From Smithellaceae bacterium (lineage in GTDB: Bacteria > Desulfobacterota > Syntrophia > Syntrophales > Smithellaceae), in assembly GCA_030690945.1 (NCBI GenBank), contig JAUYFM010000017.1:1-39384 (forward strand): DNA of 39,384 bases, given 5' to 3'. Shown piece by piece: positions 18,428-28,453 of the stretch; position 1 is the stretch's first letter; the number at the start of each line of letters is the position of its first letter. The position numbers and the translations under genes are program-made. A model generated the notes under the pieces. It saw only the letters and a list, made by a program, of their open reading frames with translations, was not told where the DNA came from and did no database searches.

Positions 18428-19192
18428 ATGAATTCCGATTTTATTCAGAGAGAACTCCTGGGCATTTCCGCCATTTGGTGGCGGGAGTTTAAAGTCTTTT
18501 GGCGCGAAAAAAGCAGAATCGTTTCCAGTTTCGTTCAACCGATGATGTGGCTGTTTTTGTTCGGCAGCGGCATTGGCGCAAGCATTTCCGTAGGCGACGT
18601 CAACTATCGGGACTACATTTATCCGGGCATCTTGACCATGTCGGTCATTTTCGGTTCCGTTTTTTTTGGACTCTACATCATCTGGGACCGCAAGCTCGAT
18701 GTGCTCAAAGCCGTTCTGGTCGCGCCTGTGACGCGCATCAGCATCTTTTTTGGAAAAGTGATTGGCGGCTGCACCGATGTCCTTTTGCAGGTTTTGATCC
18801 TTTTTGCTTTCTCGTTTCTTTTCCCCTCGGTAAATCCCTGGGGTATCCCGCTGGCCCTATTGATTTTATTCATCACCTCGATTGCTCTGGTTTCGCTGGG
18901 ACTGGCGCTGGGTTCTCTTCTGGAGAGCCTGGAAGGATTTCAGGTCATCTCAACCTTTCTGATTTTTCCTCTTTTTTTCTTGTCTGGCGCACTTTTTCCG
19001 GTGGACGACAAACTTCCCGTCTGGCTGCATGGACTAATGAAACTCAATCCCCTCAGCTACACTGTGGATGGCGTCCGTGGCGCACTCCTCGGCATTCACA
19101 CGTATCCGTTCTATGTTGACATAGGAATCATCACCCTCTTTGCCGCAATCATGCTGGTTCTGGGGAGCTTTCTTTTCAGCCGGATGAAGTGA
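18428..19192 (+). CDS. ABC-2 type exporter permease (DrrB/NodJ-like)
   Basis: This 254-residue membrane protein has about six hydrophobic segments. The N-terminal WWREFKVFWREKSRIVSSFVQPMMWLFLFG and the later LSGALFPVDDKLPVWLHGLMKLNPLSY are characteristic of ABC-2 permeases. It forms the exporter with the ATPase immediately upstream. The start at 18428 is preferred over the in-frame ATG at 18359, which lies inside the ATPase gene. Confidence 0.92.
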   Translation: MNSDFIQRELLGISAIWWREFKVFWREKSRIVSSFVQPMMWLFLFGSGIGASISVGDVNYRDYIYPGILTMSVIFGSVFFGLYIIWDRKLDVLKAVLVAPVTRISIFFGKVIGGCTDVLLQVLILFAFSFLFPSVNPWGIPLALLILFITSIALVSLGLALGSLLESLEGFQVISTFLIFPLFFLSGALFPVDDKLPVWLHGLMKLNPLSYTVDGVRGALLGIHTYPFYVDIGIITLFAAIMLVLGSFLFSRMK

Positions 19193-19220
19193 TCGTTACT
19201 AGAACAATTAAAGGGTGATT

Positions 19221-19925
19221 ATGAAAAACACTGTACTAAAAATATTCGTCGTTTTGGGACTACTGCTCGCAAGTTCACCAGGTCATGCCTGGCATGACCA
19301 GACCCATTTGGTCGTGGCCAAAGTCGCGGGACTCAGATCATGGTACAACGCCGCGGGACCCGATCTGGCTAAGATCAAAACCGGCAATATCGAATCTTAC
19401 AACCACTGGTTCAACAACAATGCCGAAGCGGAAGTGACACCCCGTATGGTGTTTGAGCAAATTGAGCGATACAATGAGAGGAATAAGTTACTCGATTCGG
19501 AAGGTCATATCTATGGCGCGATTATCGCGTCGCTGCGCGCTTATGAAAAGGACCTTCGCGCGGGCAAATATGCCAAATACCATCTGGCCTACTGCGCGCA
19601 CTACATTGCCGATCTTTCTCAACCGCTGCATAATATTCCCTATGACAATTTCAACCAAAAGGTTCACGACATCAATGACGGCATTGTTGAGGAAACAATC
19701 CTTAATGAACCTCAGAAAATTATACAGCACATGTATGTCATCAAATTACACCAGGATAATTTTGAAGAAGATCTCGCCCGGGAAATTGCACGCATTGCGA
19801 ATATCAGCCGCAAACTGGGCTACAAACTGCGCGCTGAAAATCGAAGCATCACCAAAGAAGAAGCCTACGTGCAATTAGGGCACAGTGCTTCTCTGTTCAA
19901 GGCCGTGTTGCAGCATCATCAGTAA
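19221..19925 (+). CDS. Secreted S1/P1 nuclease / zinc phospholipase C-like protein
   Basis: This is a 234-residue protein. A signal peptide ends SSPGHA, so mature protein starts Trp-His-Asp (WHDQTHLVVAKVAG). An N-terminal Trp followed by a zinc-liganding His is the hallmark of the P1 nuclease/phospholipase C fold. HLAYCAHYIADLSQPLHNIPYDNFNQKVHDIND supplies the expected His and Asp metal ligands. It should be a periplasmic or secreted tri-zinc phosphodiesterase; nuclease and lipase cannot be told apart. The ATG at 19221 follows AAAGGGTGATT. A GTG six bases earlier is less likely. Confidence 0.82.
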   Translation: MKNTVLKIFVVLGLLLASSPGHAWHDQTHLVVAKVAGLRSWYNAAGPDLAKIKTGNIESYNHWFNNNAEAEVTPRMVFEQIERYNERNKLLDSEGHIYGAIIASLRAYEKDLRAGKYAKYHLAYCAHYIADLSQPLHNIPYDNFNQKVHDINDGIVEETILNEPQKIIQHMYVIKLHQDNFEEDLAREIARIANISRKLGYKLRAENRSITKEEAYVQLGHSASLFKAVLQHHQ

Positions 19926-19969
19926 CTCAATCCGACAGATGTGCAGCAAATAGGTCCGCTCAAGAAGGA

Positions 19970-20869
19970 TCATTGCCAACGCCGGCGCAGATCAAGCCAC
20001 ATGATATAAATTATCATAATAATACTATAGACTGCGGATGGCAGCGCCGCTTCCTTCTCAAACAACGCAATGGCCAGACCTCCGGCAATGCCCTGATTTT
20101 TCAAAGTGCCCAGAAGCACCAAGCTGAGTATATTCTTTTTATCTACCTTGGCCAAAACGCCGACCTTTTCAATCGCAAATCCCAGGACAAACGTAGCGAC
20201 AATCACAACCAGTGCTATCGGCGCGATCAGCAGCGGCTGACTGAAAATTAAATCTCTGTTTACACCGATCATCGAATACAGGACAATAAAAAAACCCCAA
20301 TCGGTAAGCAACCCGCGAATCGGCGCTATCCGGTCTTGCAGATTAAAGTAAAGAATAATCCGCGACAGGATCAGCGGCAGAACAATCAGCAACAACATAA
20401 TCCGAATAAGTTTAAAGGGATCGGGGAAACTTGTTCCGATAAATATCCAGAACATGAGCGGCATGATCAGCAAAGCAGCCAGGTAAGAGGCCACGGTTCC
20501 CGATAGCGCATAAGAGACATTGCCCTCCAGAATGGCAGAAAAAGGAATAACAGCCACAGCCGGAGGCACAGCCGCAATCAATACAAAGCCAATCCACATG
20601 TTGTGATCGGAAATCAGCAAAGCGGAAGCCGTTAGAATTACGCCTCCCAAAAGGACATAAGTCATGAGGATACCAAATAGTGACGGCATCAGGATTGTAC
20701 GCGGTTTCAGGAAATAGTCGTTTTGCACATTGATCGTCGCGAGCGTCATGACCAACGCCAGTGCGGGCATCATTAATACCTGAGTCCAGATGGCCGGTTG
20801 CGGAAAGACAAGCCCAAACGAAATAGACAGAAGAAAAATAAAATTACGGTTACTCAAAAGTCGAATCAT
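19970..20869 (-). CDS. Bile acid:sodium symporter (BASS) family transporter
   Basis: This 299-residue protein has nine or ten hydrophobic helices. The family feel comes from the AAVPPAVAVIPFSAILEGNVSYALSGT segment, where unwound-helix polar residues sit in BASS transporters, and from LLGTLKNQGIAGGLAIALFEKEAALPSAVYSI near the C-terminus. It is probably a Na+-coupled importer of an organic acid; the specific substrate is unknown. It diverges from the giant activase gene. The stop lies 45 bases from the convergent nuclease gene. Confidence 0.75.
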   Translation of the reverse strand: MIRLLSNRNFIFLLSISFGLVFPQPAIWTQVLMMPALALVMTLATINVQNDYFLKPRTILMPSLFGILMTYVLLGGVILTASALLISDHNMWIGFVLIAAVPPAVAVIPFSAILEGNVSYALSGTVASYLAALLIMPLMFWIFIGTSFPDPFKLIRIMLLLIVLPLILSRIILYFNLQDRIAPIRGLLTDWGFFIVLYSMIGVNRDLIFSQPLLIAPIALVVIVATFVLGFAIEKVGVLAKVDKKNILSLVLLGTLKNQGIAGGLAIALFEKEAALPSAVYSIIMIIYIMWLDLRRRWQ

Positions 20870-21019
20870 TTTTGACCATCAATAAAGTGGCATAATTTAC
20901 ACTGATAATTTGATAAACCTATGCTAAAGTCCGCAGCCAAAGTCAACAAGATAGTCGGGAAGACCGCATTTAATGTGAATAAATTCGTTGATAAATAAAT
21001 ATAGTATAGCAGGAGCTTT

Positions 21020-24000
21020 ATGTTACAGATTGTTGGAATAGATATTGGATCCGTCGCACTGTCCGTTGTCGTTATTGATGAAAAAGGCACAGTCATTAAT
21101 TCATCCTATCAGTTTCATCGGGGGGCCATCGCCGACACGTTGCGGCAAACGCTGGCCGGCCTTGACATTTCTCAAATCGGCGGCATCGCCATGACCGAGT
21201 CCGGGCCGGATATTCTTGAAGACGTGCCGCGTTATGATACCCAGATCGCCATGATTGCCGCCGTTAAAAAATATCATGCCGAAGTTGGCAGCATTTTATT
21301 TGTCGGCGGTGAAAACTTCGGCCTGATTACGTTTAACGAAAAGGGCGATTATGAACGATTCCGTTCCAATTCATCCTGCGCCGCGGGAACCGGCAGCTTT
21401 CTGGACCAGCAGGCCAAGCGTCTCAATCTAAAGAGCATTGAAGCGCTCAGCACCGTCGCGTTTTGCAACCAAAGCAACACACCGAAGATCGCCACGCGCT
21501 GCGCCGTGTTTGCCAAAACCGACCTGATTCACGCCCAGCAGGAAGGCTATTCCGTGGGCCAGATCAGCGATGGGCTTTGTGAAGGCCTGGCTAAAAACGT
21601 CATCGACACCCTTATTCCCGATTGGAATATCCGCACACCGCTTATTCTGGCGGGTGGTGTCTCGATGAATTCCGCCGTGGTCAAGCATTTCCGCAATCTT
21701 TTGCAGGCCGAGCCCATCATCGGCGAACACAGTCGTCTCTATGGCGCAATCGGCGCGACCCTGCTCTACCTGGAAGAAACGGCTCCCGCTCCACTTAGCG
21801 TCAAAAATTGGGATGATCTTTTCATCAAAGAGATCAAAGAAAAGACATACGGCTATCCCCCGCTGAAACTTTCTCTTTCGACCTATCCGGCATTTGTTAC
21901 CAACGCCAGTTATCTGTATAAACCCGGCAACAACGCCGCCCCCATTGAGGTGGATATTTACCAGCCCCTGCAAAATAAAGAGGAAGTCTATCTGGGCATC
22001 GACATCGGATCGACTAGCACCAAGGCGGTTTTGATCAACAGTCGCAATGACGTGCTGATCGGCCTTTACACGCAAACCGCAGGCCAGCCCGTCAAAGCGA
22101 TCCAGGCGCTTTTCGAGGCCATTGAAAACATCACCCAAAAACAGGCCTGTGAATTTATTTTTAACGGAGTCGGGACCACCGGATCAGGCCGCAAATTCAT
22201 CGGCCGCATCATCAACGCCGATTTGATTATCGACGAAATCACCGCGCATGCGCGCGCCGCCTATGAACTCAACAGCGAAGCGGATACAATCATCGAGATC
22301 GGCGGCCAAGACGCCAAATTCACCACCATGCAAAACGGTATGGTCACCTCCTCGGTTATGAACAATGTCTGCGCCGCAGGCACCGGCAGCTTCATTGAAG
22401 AACAGGCTGTCAAGCTCGGTGTGAGCCTTGCCGACTATACCGGACGCGCCCTGAATACCCCCTCGCCTATTTCCAGCGACCGTTGCACCGTTTTCATGGA
22501 ACGCGACATCAATAACTATCTGACGGAAGGATATTCCGTTGATGAAGTGCTGGCGAGCGTCCTGCATTCCGTATGCGAAAATTATCTGGCCAAAGTCGCC
22601 GTGGAAGGCAACATCGGGCAAAATGTTTGCTTTCAAGGCGCCACCGCCCGCAACCAGGCGCTGGTTGCGGCCTTTGAGCACCGCCTGAACAAACCCATCT
22701 TTGTATCCAAATTCTGTCACCTGACCGGCGCGCTGGGCAGCGCACTCATTCTGGTGGAAAACGCCCTTCGGAATTCCGCTTTCCGGGGGCTCGCGCTTTG
22801 TCGCGAAAATATTCCCGTGGAAAATGAAGTCTGCGAGCTGTGTCACAACAACTGTAAGATTAACAAAGTCACCGTCCAGAGAGAAATCGTGGCCTTTGGA
22901 TTTCTGTGTGGACGCGACTACGATACCAAACATTATGTCGGCACAACCATAAAGCACTATGATCTGATCAAGGAACGAATCAAGGTGTTTCCGCTGGCTA
23001 AAAAACCCGCCAAGTTCAAGAAATCCGTTCGGATCGGCATTCCCAATGCCCTTTACCTGGCTGAAGAAATGCCCCTGTGGAAACATTTTTTCGCCACACT
23101 CGGTGTGGAAACCGTCACGTCTGAAAATCTCAAGAACGCCATTAAAACAGGCAAGAAACTGGCCGGCGCGGAATTCTGCGCGCCCATGAATGCCTTCTTC
23201 GGCCATGTGCAGCATCTGGTTGACAAGTGCGACTACATTTTTTTGCCTGTATATCTGGAAGCCGAAAAACAGAAAGATGAGATTTACCGCTACTACTGCT
23301 ATTATACTCAATTTGCGTCTACACTCTCGGCGGGCACGAAAAGCCTGCGCCTGAAAAACAAAACACTCATGCCGGTCATCGACCATCGCTCATTTCAATC
23401 GCGCATTGAACTCTTTTCCACCCTTAAATCGATTTTGAATACCGGCTACTGGGAAATTTATAACGCCTATGAAGCGGCGCTTTCCTTTTATGACGACGGC
23501 CGCAATAACCTGCTCAATGTCTATGAGAGAGAAAAACCCGGCACAGACAAGATCAGTGTGACGCTTTTGGGCCGGCCCTACTCCATCATGCAAAACTCAA
23601 TGAATAAAGGCATACCGGATATCTTCAGCGCGCTCCATACCAAGACTTTTTATCAGGACATGCTGCCTGTGGCTGAGGAGGATTTGTCAGAGATAGATCC
23701 TCTGCTCAAAAGAATGCACTGGAATTACGCCGCGAAGATTTTGAAAGCGGCGCTCTATATCGCCCGCACACCCGGTCTTTATCCGGTTTATGTCACCTCC
23801 TTCAAGTGTAGTCCCGATTCTTTCTGTCTGGAATATTTTAAACGCATCATGGACAAATACAGCAAACCTTATTTGATCCTCGAACTCGACGAACACGATT
23901 CCAATGTCGGTTATGAAACACGCATCGAAGCAGCCGTACGCTCTTTTAACAACCATCACGAGAACAAAGAACTTCGCCTGATTTCGTCGCGTGCGTTACC

Positions 24001-25237
24001 GCTCAATTCCGAAGGCATCTCCAAGATCAAAGACAAAACACTGCTCATCCCCTGTTTTGATCCCATCAACGCCAAACTGCTGGAAGCGGTATTTATCAAA
24101 GAAGGCATCGACGCGCGCCTGGTGCCACTGACGGAAAAAACTATTCAGCGCGGTCTGCGCACCAATACCGGACAATGTCTGCCGGTCAACCTGATGGCGC
24201 AAAGCTACATGGACTACATTGAAGATAACCTTCTGGACCCGGCTCAGACTGCCGGATGGTGCTTTGACAGCCACGTGGCCTGTAATATCCGGTTGTATCC
24301 GCAATTGATCAAAGGCATCATGGAAGTAAGCGGCAAGGGTATGGAGAAAGTGGACGTGTATATCGGCAACCTGTCGCTTAGCGACATTTCCATGCAGGCC
24401 TCCATTGAGGCCTACTTCGCTCACATGTTCGGCGGGATGCTGCGCAAAGTCGGTTGCAAGATTCGTCCCTATGAAAAAGAAAAAGGCATGACGGACAAGC
24501 TGATCACCGAATCTGTGAACATTCTTTACAACACGCTTCTGGGCGGCAGGAACAAAGATGACGATCTGACCCGCGTGATCAATCTTTTCAAGAAAATCGA
24601 GACCGTCCCCGGCCACCGCCCGAAAGTCGCCATTTTCGGCGACATGTATGCCCGCGACAATGATGTGTTTAATCAGGATTTGATTCACTGCATCGAGGAA
24701 TACGGCGGCGAAGTCATCACCACCCCATTTAATGAATTCGCTAAACTGATTGCCAATCCCTATATGCGGCGCTGGTTTCTGGAAGGAGAGTTCATGGACG
24801 TTCTCTTCACCAAAACGCTCATCGCTCTGGTCAACCAGTTGGAGAAAAGCTACTATAGAATATTTAATGAATTACTGAATGAACCCTCATTTGGCGCCGC
24901 CATTGATTACAAAATAATCTACGACAAGTTTGATGTGACCGTGCAGCATTTTGGCGAGTCCACGGACAACCTGCTGAAAATTTCCGCGCTGATGCAGCAT
25001 TATCCCGACATATCGCTTTTTGTACAGACCAACCCCGCTTTCTGCTGCGCAGGCCTGGTCACCGAAGCAATGACCTCGCGCATCGAGGAATACACAGGCG
25101 TTCCTATTGTCACCCTCAATTATGACGGCACCGGGAAGAATATTAATTCCAAGATCAGCCCGTATATAAAATTCCCGCGCCGGAATAATGAAAAGAAAAT
25201 GCAACAGATGCAGACAATCACTAATGTTATATTTTAA
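21020..25237 (+). CDS. Giant 2-hydroxyacyl-CoA dehydratase activase / HgdB-like fusion
   Basis: This 1405-residue protein appears to join three parts. Two BadF/BcrAD/HgdC-type ASKHA ATPase domains come first. The first begins GIDIGSVALS near residue 5, with Cys120 (CAAGTGSF) and Cys161 (RCAVFAKTD); the second begins GIDIGSTSTKA near 327, with Cys451 and Cys489 in equivalent positions. A linker with CELCHNNC (Cys605, 608, 612) leads to a DUF2229-like region from about 670 and an HgdB-like region with GAEFCAPMNAFFGH, NTGQCLPVNL and NPAFCCAGLVTEAM. Activases bind a [4Fe-4S] cluster between monomers and use ATP to fire low-potential electrons; HgdB/double-cubane proteins accept them. One chain may contain both donor and acceptor. 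The ATG at 21020 follows GCAGGAGC. No separate dehydratase genes adjoin it. Confidence 0.88.
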   Translation: MLQIVGIDIGSVALSVVVIDEKGTVINSSYQFHRGAIADTLRQTLAGLDISQIGGIAMTESGPDILEDVPRYDTQIAMIAAVKKYHAEVGSILFVGGENFGLITFNEKGDYERFRSNSSCAAGTGSFLDQQAKRLNLKSIEALSTVAFCNQSNTPKIATRCAVFAKTDLIHAQQEGYSVGQISDGLCEGLAKNVIDTLIPDWNIRTPLILAGGVSMNSAVVKHFRNLLQAEPIIGEHSRLYGAIGATLLYLEETAPAPLSVKNWDDLFIKEIKEKTYGYPPLKLSLSTYPAFVTNASYLYKPGNNAAPIEVDIYQPLQNKEEVYLGIDIGSTSTKAVLINSRNDVLIGLYTQTAGQPVKAIQALFEAIENITQKQACEFIFNGVGTTGSGRKFIGRIINADLIIDEITAHARAAYELNSEADTIIEIGGQDAKFTTMQNGMVTSSVMNNVCAAGTGSFIEEQAVKLGVSLADYTGRALNTPSPISSDRCTVFMERDINNYLTEGYSVDEVLASVLHSVCENYLAKVAVEGNIGQNVCFQGATARNQALVAAFEHRLNKPIFVSKFCHLTGALGSALILVENALRNSAFRGLALCRENIPVENEVCELCHNNCKINKVTVQREIVAFGFLCGRDYDTKHYVGTTIKHYDLIKERIKVFPLAKKPAKFKKSVRIGIPNALYLAEEMPLWKHFFATLGVETVTSENLKNAIKTGKKLAGAEFCAPMNAFFGHVQHLVDKCDYIFLPVYLEAEKQKDEIYRYYCYYTQFASTLSAGTKSLRLKNKTLMPVIDHRSFQSRIELFSTLKSILNTGYWEIYNAYEAALSFYDDGRNNLLNVYEREKPGTDKISVTLLGRPYSIMQNSMNKGIPDIFSALHTKTFYQDMLPVAEEDLSEIDPLLKRMHWNYAAKILKAALYIARTPGLYPVYVTSFKCSPDSFCLEYFKRIMDKYSKPYLILELDEHDSNVGYETRIEAAVRSFNNHHENKELRLISSRALPLNSEGISKIKDKTLLIPCFDPINAKLLEAVFIKEGIDARLVPLTEKTIQRGLRTNTGQCLPVNLMAQSYMDYIEDNLLDPAQTAGWCFDSHVACNIRLYPQLIKGIMEVSGKGMEKVDVYIGNLSLSDISMQASIEAYFAHMFGGMLRKVGCKIRPYEKEKGMTDKLITESVNILYNTLLGGRNKDDDLTRVINLFKKIETVPGHRPKVAIFGDMYARDNDVFNQDLIHCIEEYGGEVITTPFNEFAKLIANPYMRRWFLEGEFMDVLFTKTLIALVNQLEKSYYRIFNELLNEPSFGAAIDYKIIYDKFDVTVQHFGESTDNLLKISALMQHYPDISLFVQTNPAFCCAGLVTEAMTSRIEEYTGVPIVTLNYDGTGKNINSKISPYIKFPRRNNEKKMQQMQTITNVIF

Positions 25238-25323
25238 GCCGTGCGCCAAATACGGTGGAAGGATGCCCAGGCTGTTTATGAAAATAACAAAATACCCCCG
25301 CGACCCTTATCAAGGAGGAATCT

Positions 25324-26061
25324 ATGAGTGAGTTCAGTGGCAAAGTTGCCATCGTTACCGGATCGTCAAGCGGCATCGGCGAAGCAATCGTTCGACGACT
25401 GGCAAGCCTTGGCGCATCTGTGGTGGTGAACTCGGCAACATCTGTTGAGGCCGGCAAGCGCATTACAGCAGACCTTGGCTCGAATGCGGTGTACGTGCAG
25501 GCCGACATCAGCAACAAGGTGTCGGGTGAGAACTTGATCGCCCAGACCATAGAGCGTTTCGGCAAGCTTGACATCCTCATTAACAACGCAGGCTGGACAA
25601 CGCCCGTTCCACATCAAAATTTGGAGGCACTCACCGACAACATCTTCACTCGCACGTTTGAAGTAAATGTGACAGGCACATGGCTGCTGACCAAGGCTGC
25701 AATGCCCTATCTTAAACTCAGTGACGATGGCAACGTGGTGAACATTACCTCTATTGCCGGCGTTCGCCCGGTGGGAAGTTCGATTGCATACGCTATGACA
25801 AAAGCAGCGCTCAATCACATGACTCTGCTGCTTGCCAAGTCGTGCGGCCCCGTGCGCGTGAACGCTGTTGCACCCGGCCTGGTGGAAACGCCATGGACCA
25901 AGGACTGGCAGGCACAGCACGATGGCGTTAAAGCAATGGCGCCCCTCAAGCGCTCAGCAACACCCGATGATTGTGTTGAGGCAACCCTCGGGCTCCTGCG
26001 CACCCGCTACGCCACAGGTCATATCTTCGTGGTCGACGGCGGCCTGACACTCTCTATGTAG
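25324..26061 (+). CDS. Short-chain dehydrogenase/reductase
   Basis: This 245-residue classical SDR has a cofactor loop TGSSSGIG near residue 12, NNAGW near 90, the catalytic Ser in the VVNITSIAG segment, and YAMTK (Tyr-x-x-x-Lys) near residue 157. It most resembles 3-oxoacyl-ACP/CoA reductase or glucose-dehydrogenase-type SDRs; the substrate cannot be set. The C-terminal TGHIFVVDGGLTLSM is normal. RBS AAGGAGGAATCT precedes the ATG. It is in line with the activase gene 86 bases earlier, but codon usage looks less AT-biased. Confidence 0.9.
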   Translation: MSEFSGKVAIVTGSSSGIGEAIVRRLASLGASVVVNSATSVEAGKRITADLGSNAVYVQADISNKVSGENLIAQTIERFGKLDILINNAGWTTPVPHQNLEALTDNIFTRTFEVNVTGTWLLTKAAMPYLKLSDDGNVVNITSIAGVRPVGSSIAYAMTKAALNHMTLLLAKSCGPVRVNAVAPGLVETPWTKDWQAQHDGVKAMAPLKRSATPDDCVEATLGLLRTRYATGHIFVVDGGLTLSM

Positions 26062-26149
26062 CAAATCGGCACTTCAGTATCAGAAACCGTAAGTTGCGCC
26101 GATTGCCGGCGTGCGAGTCTTTAATCAACTCGAAGATTTGTTACCGATG

Positions 26150-26179
26150 CCAAGGGCCAGGCTTTAACCCGGCCCTTGG
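26150..26179. terminator. Hairpin between SDR and OYE-type reductase
   Basis: CCAAGGGCC (26150-26158) pairs with GGCCCTTGG (26171-26179). It sits between convergent genes. No T run follows, so terminator activity is uncertain. Confidence 0.45.
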
Positions 26180-26275
26180 ACTGTGAGATTCAGAATGGGG
26201 ATAAGCAGCGCTTCGTGACAAGTCATCCGTGCGCTGATCTGCAGATTGCTCTTGAAGCTTCTTTTTAATCAATCA

Positions 26276-28213
26276 TCATAACGCCCAGGCCGCTCGCGCC
26301 CCTTCTTCCGTGGCTTCCAGGATCCGCCTGCATTTGCGGGCATCGCCGACGATAGTAAAGGGGATCTTGAGGTTCGAAAGAACGCCTTTCAGCTTATCCG
26401 TCGGTTTCATGCCGGCGGCGACAATGACCTGATCCACGGAGGTAATGGTTTTCTTTTCTCCCGCCAGATCGACGTCCACGCTGCCGTCGCCGATAGCCTT
26501 GACTTCCGCGCCGAAGAGCATGTCACAGTTCTTTTCGCGCAGACGCTTGTGCAGCATATAGCCGTGGGAGGTGATTTTTAGGACGGGAGAACGCTTCAGC
26601 ATTTCCACGACGGTCACTTTAACGCCTTTCTCGCTCAGAAAGTCGGCTGTTTCCATGCCGATAAGCGCGCCACCGATGATGACGACATTTTCTTTGGGAG
26701 CGACCCGGCCATCAAGGATTTGCCAGGCATCACAGACAAACGGTTGATCAATGCCCGCAACCGGGGGTACAACTTTCTGCCCGCCGGTGGCCAGAATTAC
26801 GTAATCGGGCTTCCCTTCGCGCAGCAGAGATTCGGTTACTTCTGTGTTATTTTTTATTTCTACTTTGGACTTCCTGACCTGGCCGATCTGCCAGTCGATC
26901 CATTCGCCGTAGATTTCCTTATGCGGCGGAACCTGGGCATAGCGGATTTGGCCTCCCAGAATATTATTCTTCTCGAAAAGGGTTACCTTATGCCCCAGGC
27001 GAGAGGCCTCGGCGGCTGCGGTAAGACCGGCAGGCCCTGCTCCCACAACCCACACGTTTTTTGGCTTTGCCGCCGGCCCTTCGGGATAGATTGATTCCTG
27101 TCCCGTTTCCGGATTGATGGAACAGCGGATGTTTCCTTCTCCAAGCATTTCCCGTTCGATGCATCCCTGATTGCAGGCAATACATAGCCGGATGTCTTCA
27201 GGCCGGCCTGCTTTGGCCTTGATAAGAAAATCGGGGTCCGACAAAAACTGTCTGCCGAAGGCAACAAGATCTGCGTCACCCCGGGCGATTACCTCGTCGG
27301 CGCACGAAGGATCCGTAAAGCGTCCGACGGCGATAACAGGGACATCGACAACATCCTTCACTTTTCGCGCCAGCCAGGCATTGAAGCCGGGAACGTATTC
27401 GGCGGGCGCCTGGGTGATGCCTCCGGGACTTCCGTGTGTGCCGAAGGAGGCGTGGATAATATCGGCTCCGGCTTTCACCATATCCGGCAGAATAGTCTGC
27501 ATATCGTCGGCGCTGTAGCCGCCTTTGATAAATTCTTCCGCTGATATTCTGATCGAGATGGGGTAGTCGGGGCCCACCTGCCGCCGGATTTCTTCGATGA
27601 CTTCCAGAACAAAGCGTGACCGCTCTTTCAAAGTTGCTCCGCCGTATTCGTCCGTCCGTTGATTGGAGAGGGCCGACAAAAACTGTGTTAAAAGATAGCC
27701 ATGGGCGCAATGGATTTCCACGGCGTCGAAGCCGGCCTCACGAGCCCGTCTGGCTGCCGATCCGAAGGCGGCAACAATTTCCTTAATTTCCGCTGTGGTC
27801 ATCTCGCGTGGCGTTCCCCGAAAAACAATGCTCGGTATTGCCGACGGCGCCACTGCCTTTCCTTTACCCAGCATATAAAGACTTTCCCGACCACTGTGAT
27901 GAATCTGCAAGGCAATCTTGCAGCCGGCTTCATGGGCTACCTCGGCCATTTGGCGGAGTCCCGGGATAAAGCGGTCGTCATAAGCGGCAAGCTGGTTGGG
28001 GCTGACTATGCCGTCCGGGTGAACACCGGTGATTTCCGTAATGATCAATCCAGGTTGTCCTTTGGCCCGACGCTTCAGGTAAGCAATGTTCTCGGCGCTG
28101 ACGGTTCCGTCGGCATTCCCCAGATTCGTCCCCATCGGAGGCATGACCACCCGGTTAGGCAATTCCATTGATTTGATTTTAAGCGGTGATAAAATGTGGC
28201 TTAATGTACCCAT
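26276..28213 (-). CDS. NADH:flavin oxidoreductase, 2,4-dienoyl-CoA reductase type (OYE family)
   Basis: This is a 645-residue iron-sulfur flavoprotein. Residues 1-340 form an FMN TIM barrel (MELPNRVVMPPMGTNLG; HCAHGYLLTQFLSALSNQR). The cluster motif CIACNQGC plus a later Cys (NIRCSINP) follows, then an FAD/NAD(P)H module with WVVGAGPAGLTAAAEASRLG and a second Rossmann motif VVIIGGALIGMETADFL. This is the FadH/trimethylamine-dehydrogenase/BaiCD architecture, reducing enoate or dienoyl-CoA double bonds. I use the ATG at 28213 because GGAGG lies 9 bases before it; the ATG at 28219 is only 3 bases away. The substrate is unknown. It diverges from an acyl-CoA ligase, which hints at acyl-CoA chemistry. 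Confidence 0.92.
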   Translation of the reverse strand: MGTLSHILSPLKIKSMELPNRVVMPPMGTNLGNADGTVSAENIAYLKRRAKGQPGLIITEITGVHPDGIVSPNQLAAYDDRFIPGLRQMAEVAHEAGCKIALQIHHSGRESLYMLGKGKAVAPSAIPSIVFRGTPREMTTAEIKEIVAAFGSAARRAREAGFDAVEIHCAHGYLLTQFLSALSNQRTDEYGGATLKERSRFVLEVIEEIRRQVGPDYPISIRISAEEFIKGGYSADDMQTILPDMVKAGADIIHASFGTHGSPGGITQAPAEYVPGFNAWLARKVKDVVDVPVIAVGRFTDPSCADEVIARGDADLVAFGRQFLSDPDFLIKAKAGRPEDIRLCIACNQGCIEREMLGEGNIRCSINPETGQESIYPEGPAAKPKNVWVVGAGPAGLTAAAEASRLGHKVTLFEKNNILGGQIRYAQVPPHKEIYGEWIDWQIGQVRKSKVEIKNNTEVTESLLREGKPDYVILATGGQKVVPPVAGIDQPFVCDAWQILDGRVAPKENVVIIGGALIGMETADFLSEKGVKVTVVEMLKRSPVLKITSHGYMLHKRLREKNCDMLFGAEVKAIGDGSVDVDLAGEKKTITSVDQVIVAAGMKPTDKLKGVLSNLKIPFTIVGDARKCRRILEATEEGARAAWAL

Positions 28214-28375
28214 GTTCATTTTCCTCCAATTTAATATTCCGCAAGTTGTCTATCACATGTTAAACAGGAATTCTGCCATTTTTTAACAGACCAGTGACGA
28301 TCGGGAAATACATGCGTTTCTTCCCCATAAGCACTCTTCGGAAAATAAAGTTCTTATCAAAACCGATAAATGTTT

Positions 28376-28404
28376 TTGACTTATGAAACAGCTTGCCCTA
28401 TAGT
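28376..28404 (+). promoter_or_regulatory. Sigma70 promoter for the acyl-CoA ligase gene
   Basis: TTGACT (28376-28381), a 17-base spacer and TATAGT (28399-28404) lie 50 bases upstream of the ATG. Confidence 0.75.
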
Positions 28405-28453
28405 GCCCAAGTTCTTTCAAATCAAATTTTAATTCAAATATCAGGAGGAAAAA

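Noticed and set aside
20895-21019. Promoter for the giant activase gene
   Set aside because: Several TTGATA and TATAGT-like boxes occur but none has 16-18 base spacing, so I could not choose one.
22184-23386. 400-codon minus-strand open frame inside the giant activase gene
   Set aside because: It is antisense to conserved ASKHA motifs, and its composition is a mirror of the real gene; no family recognised.
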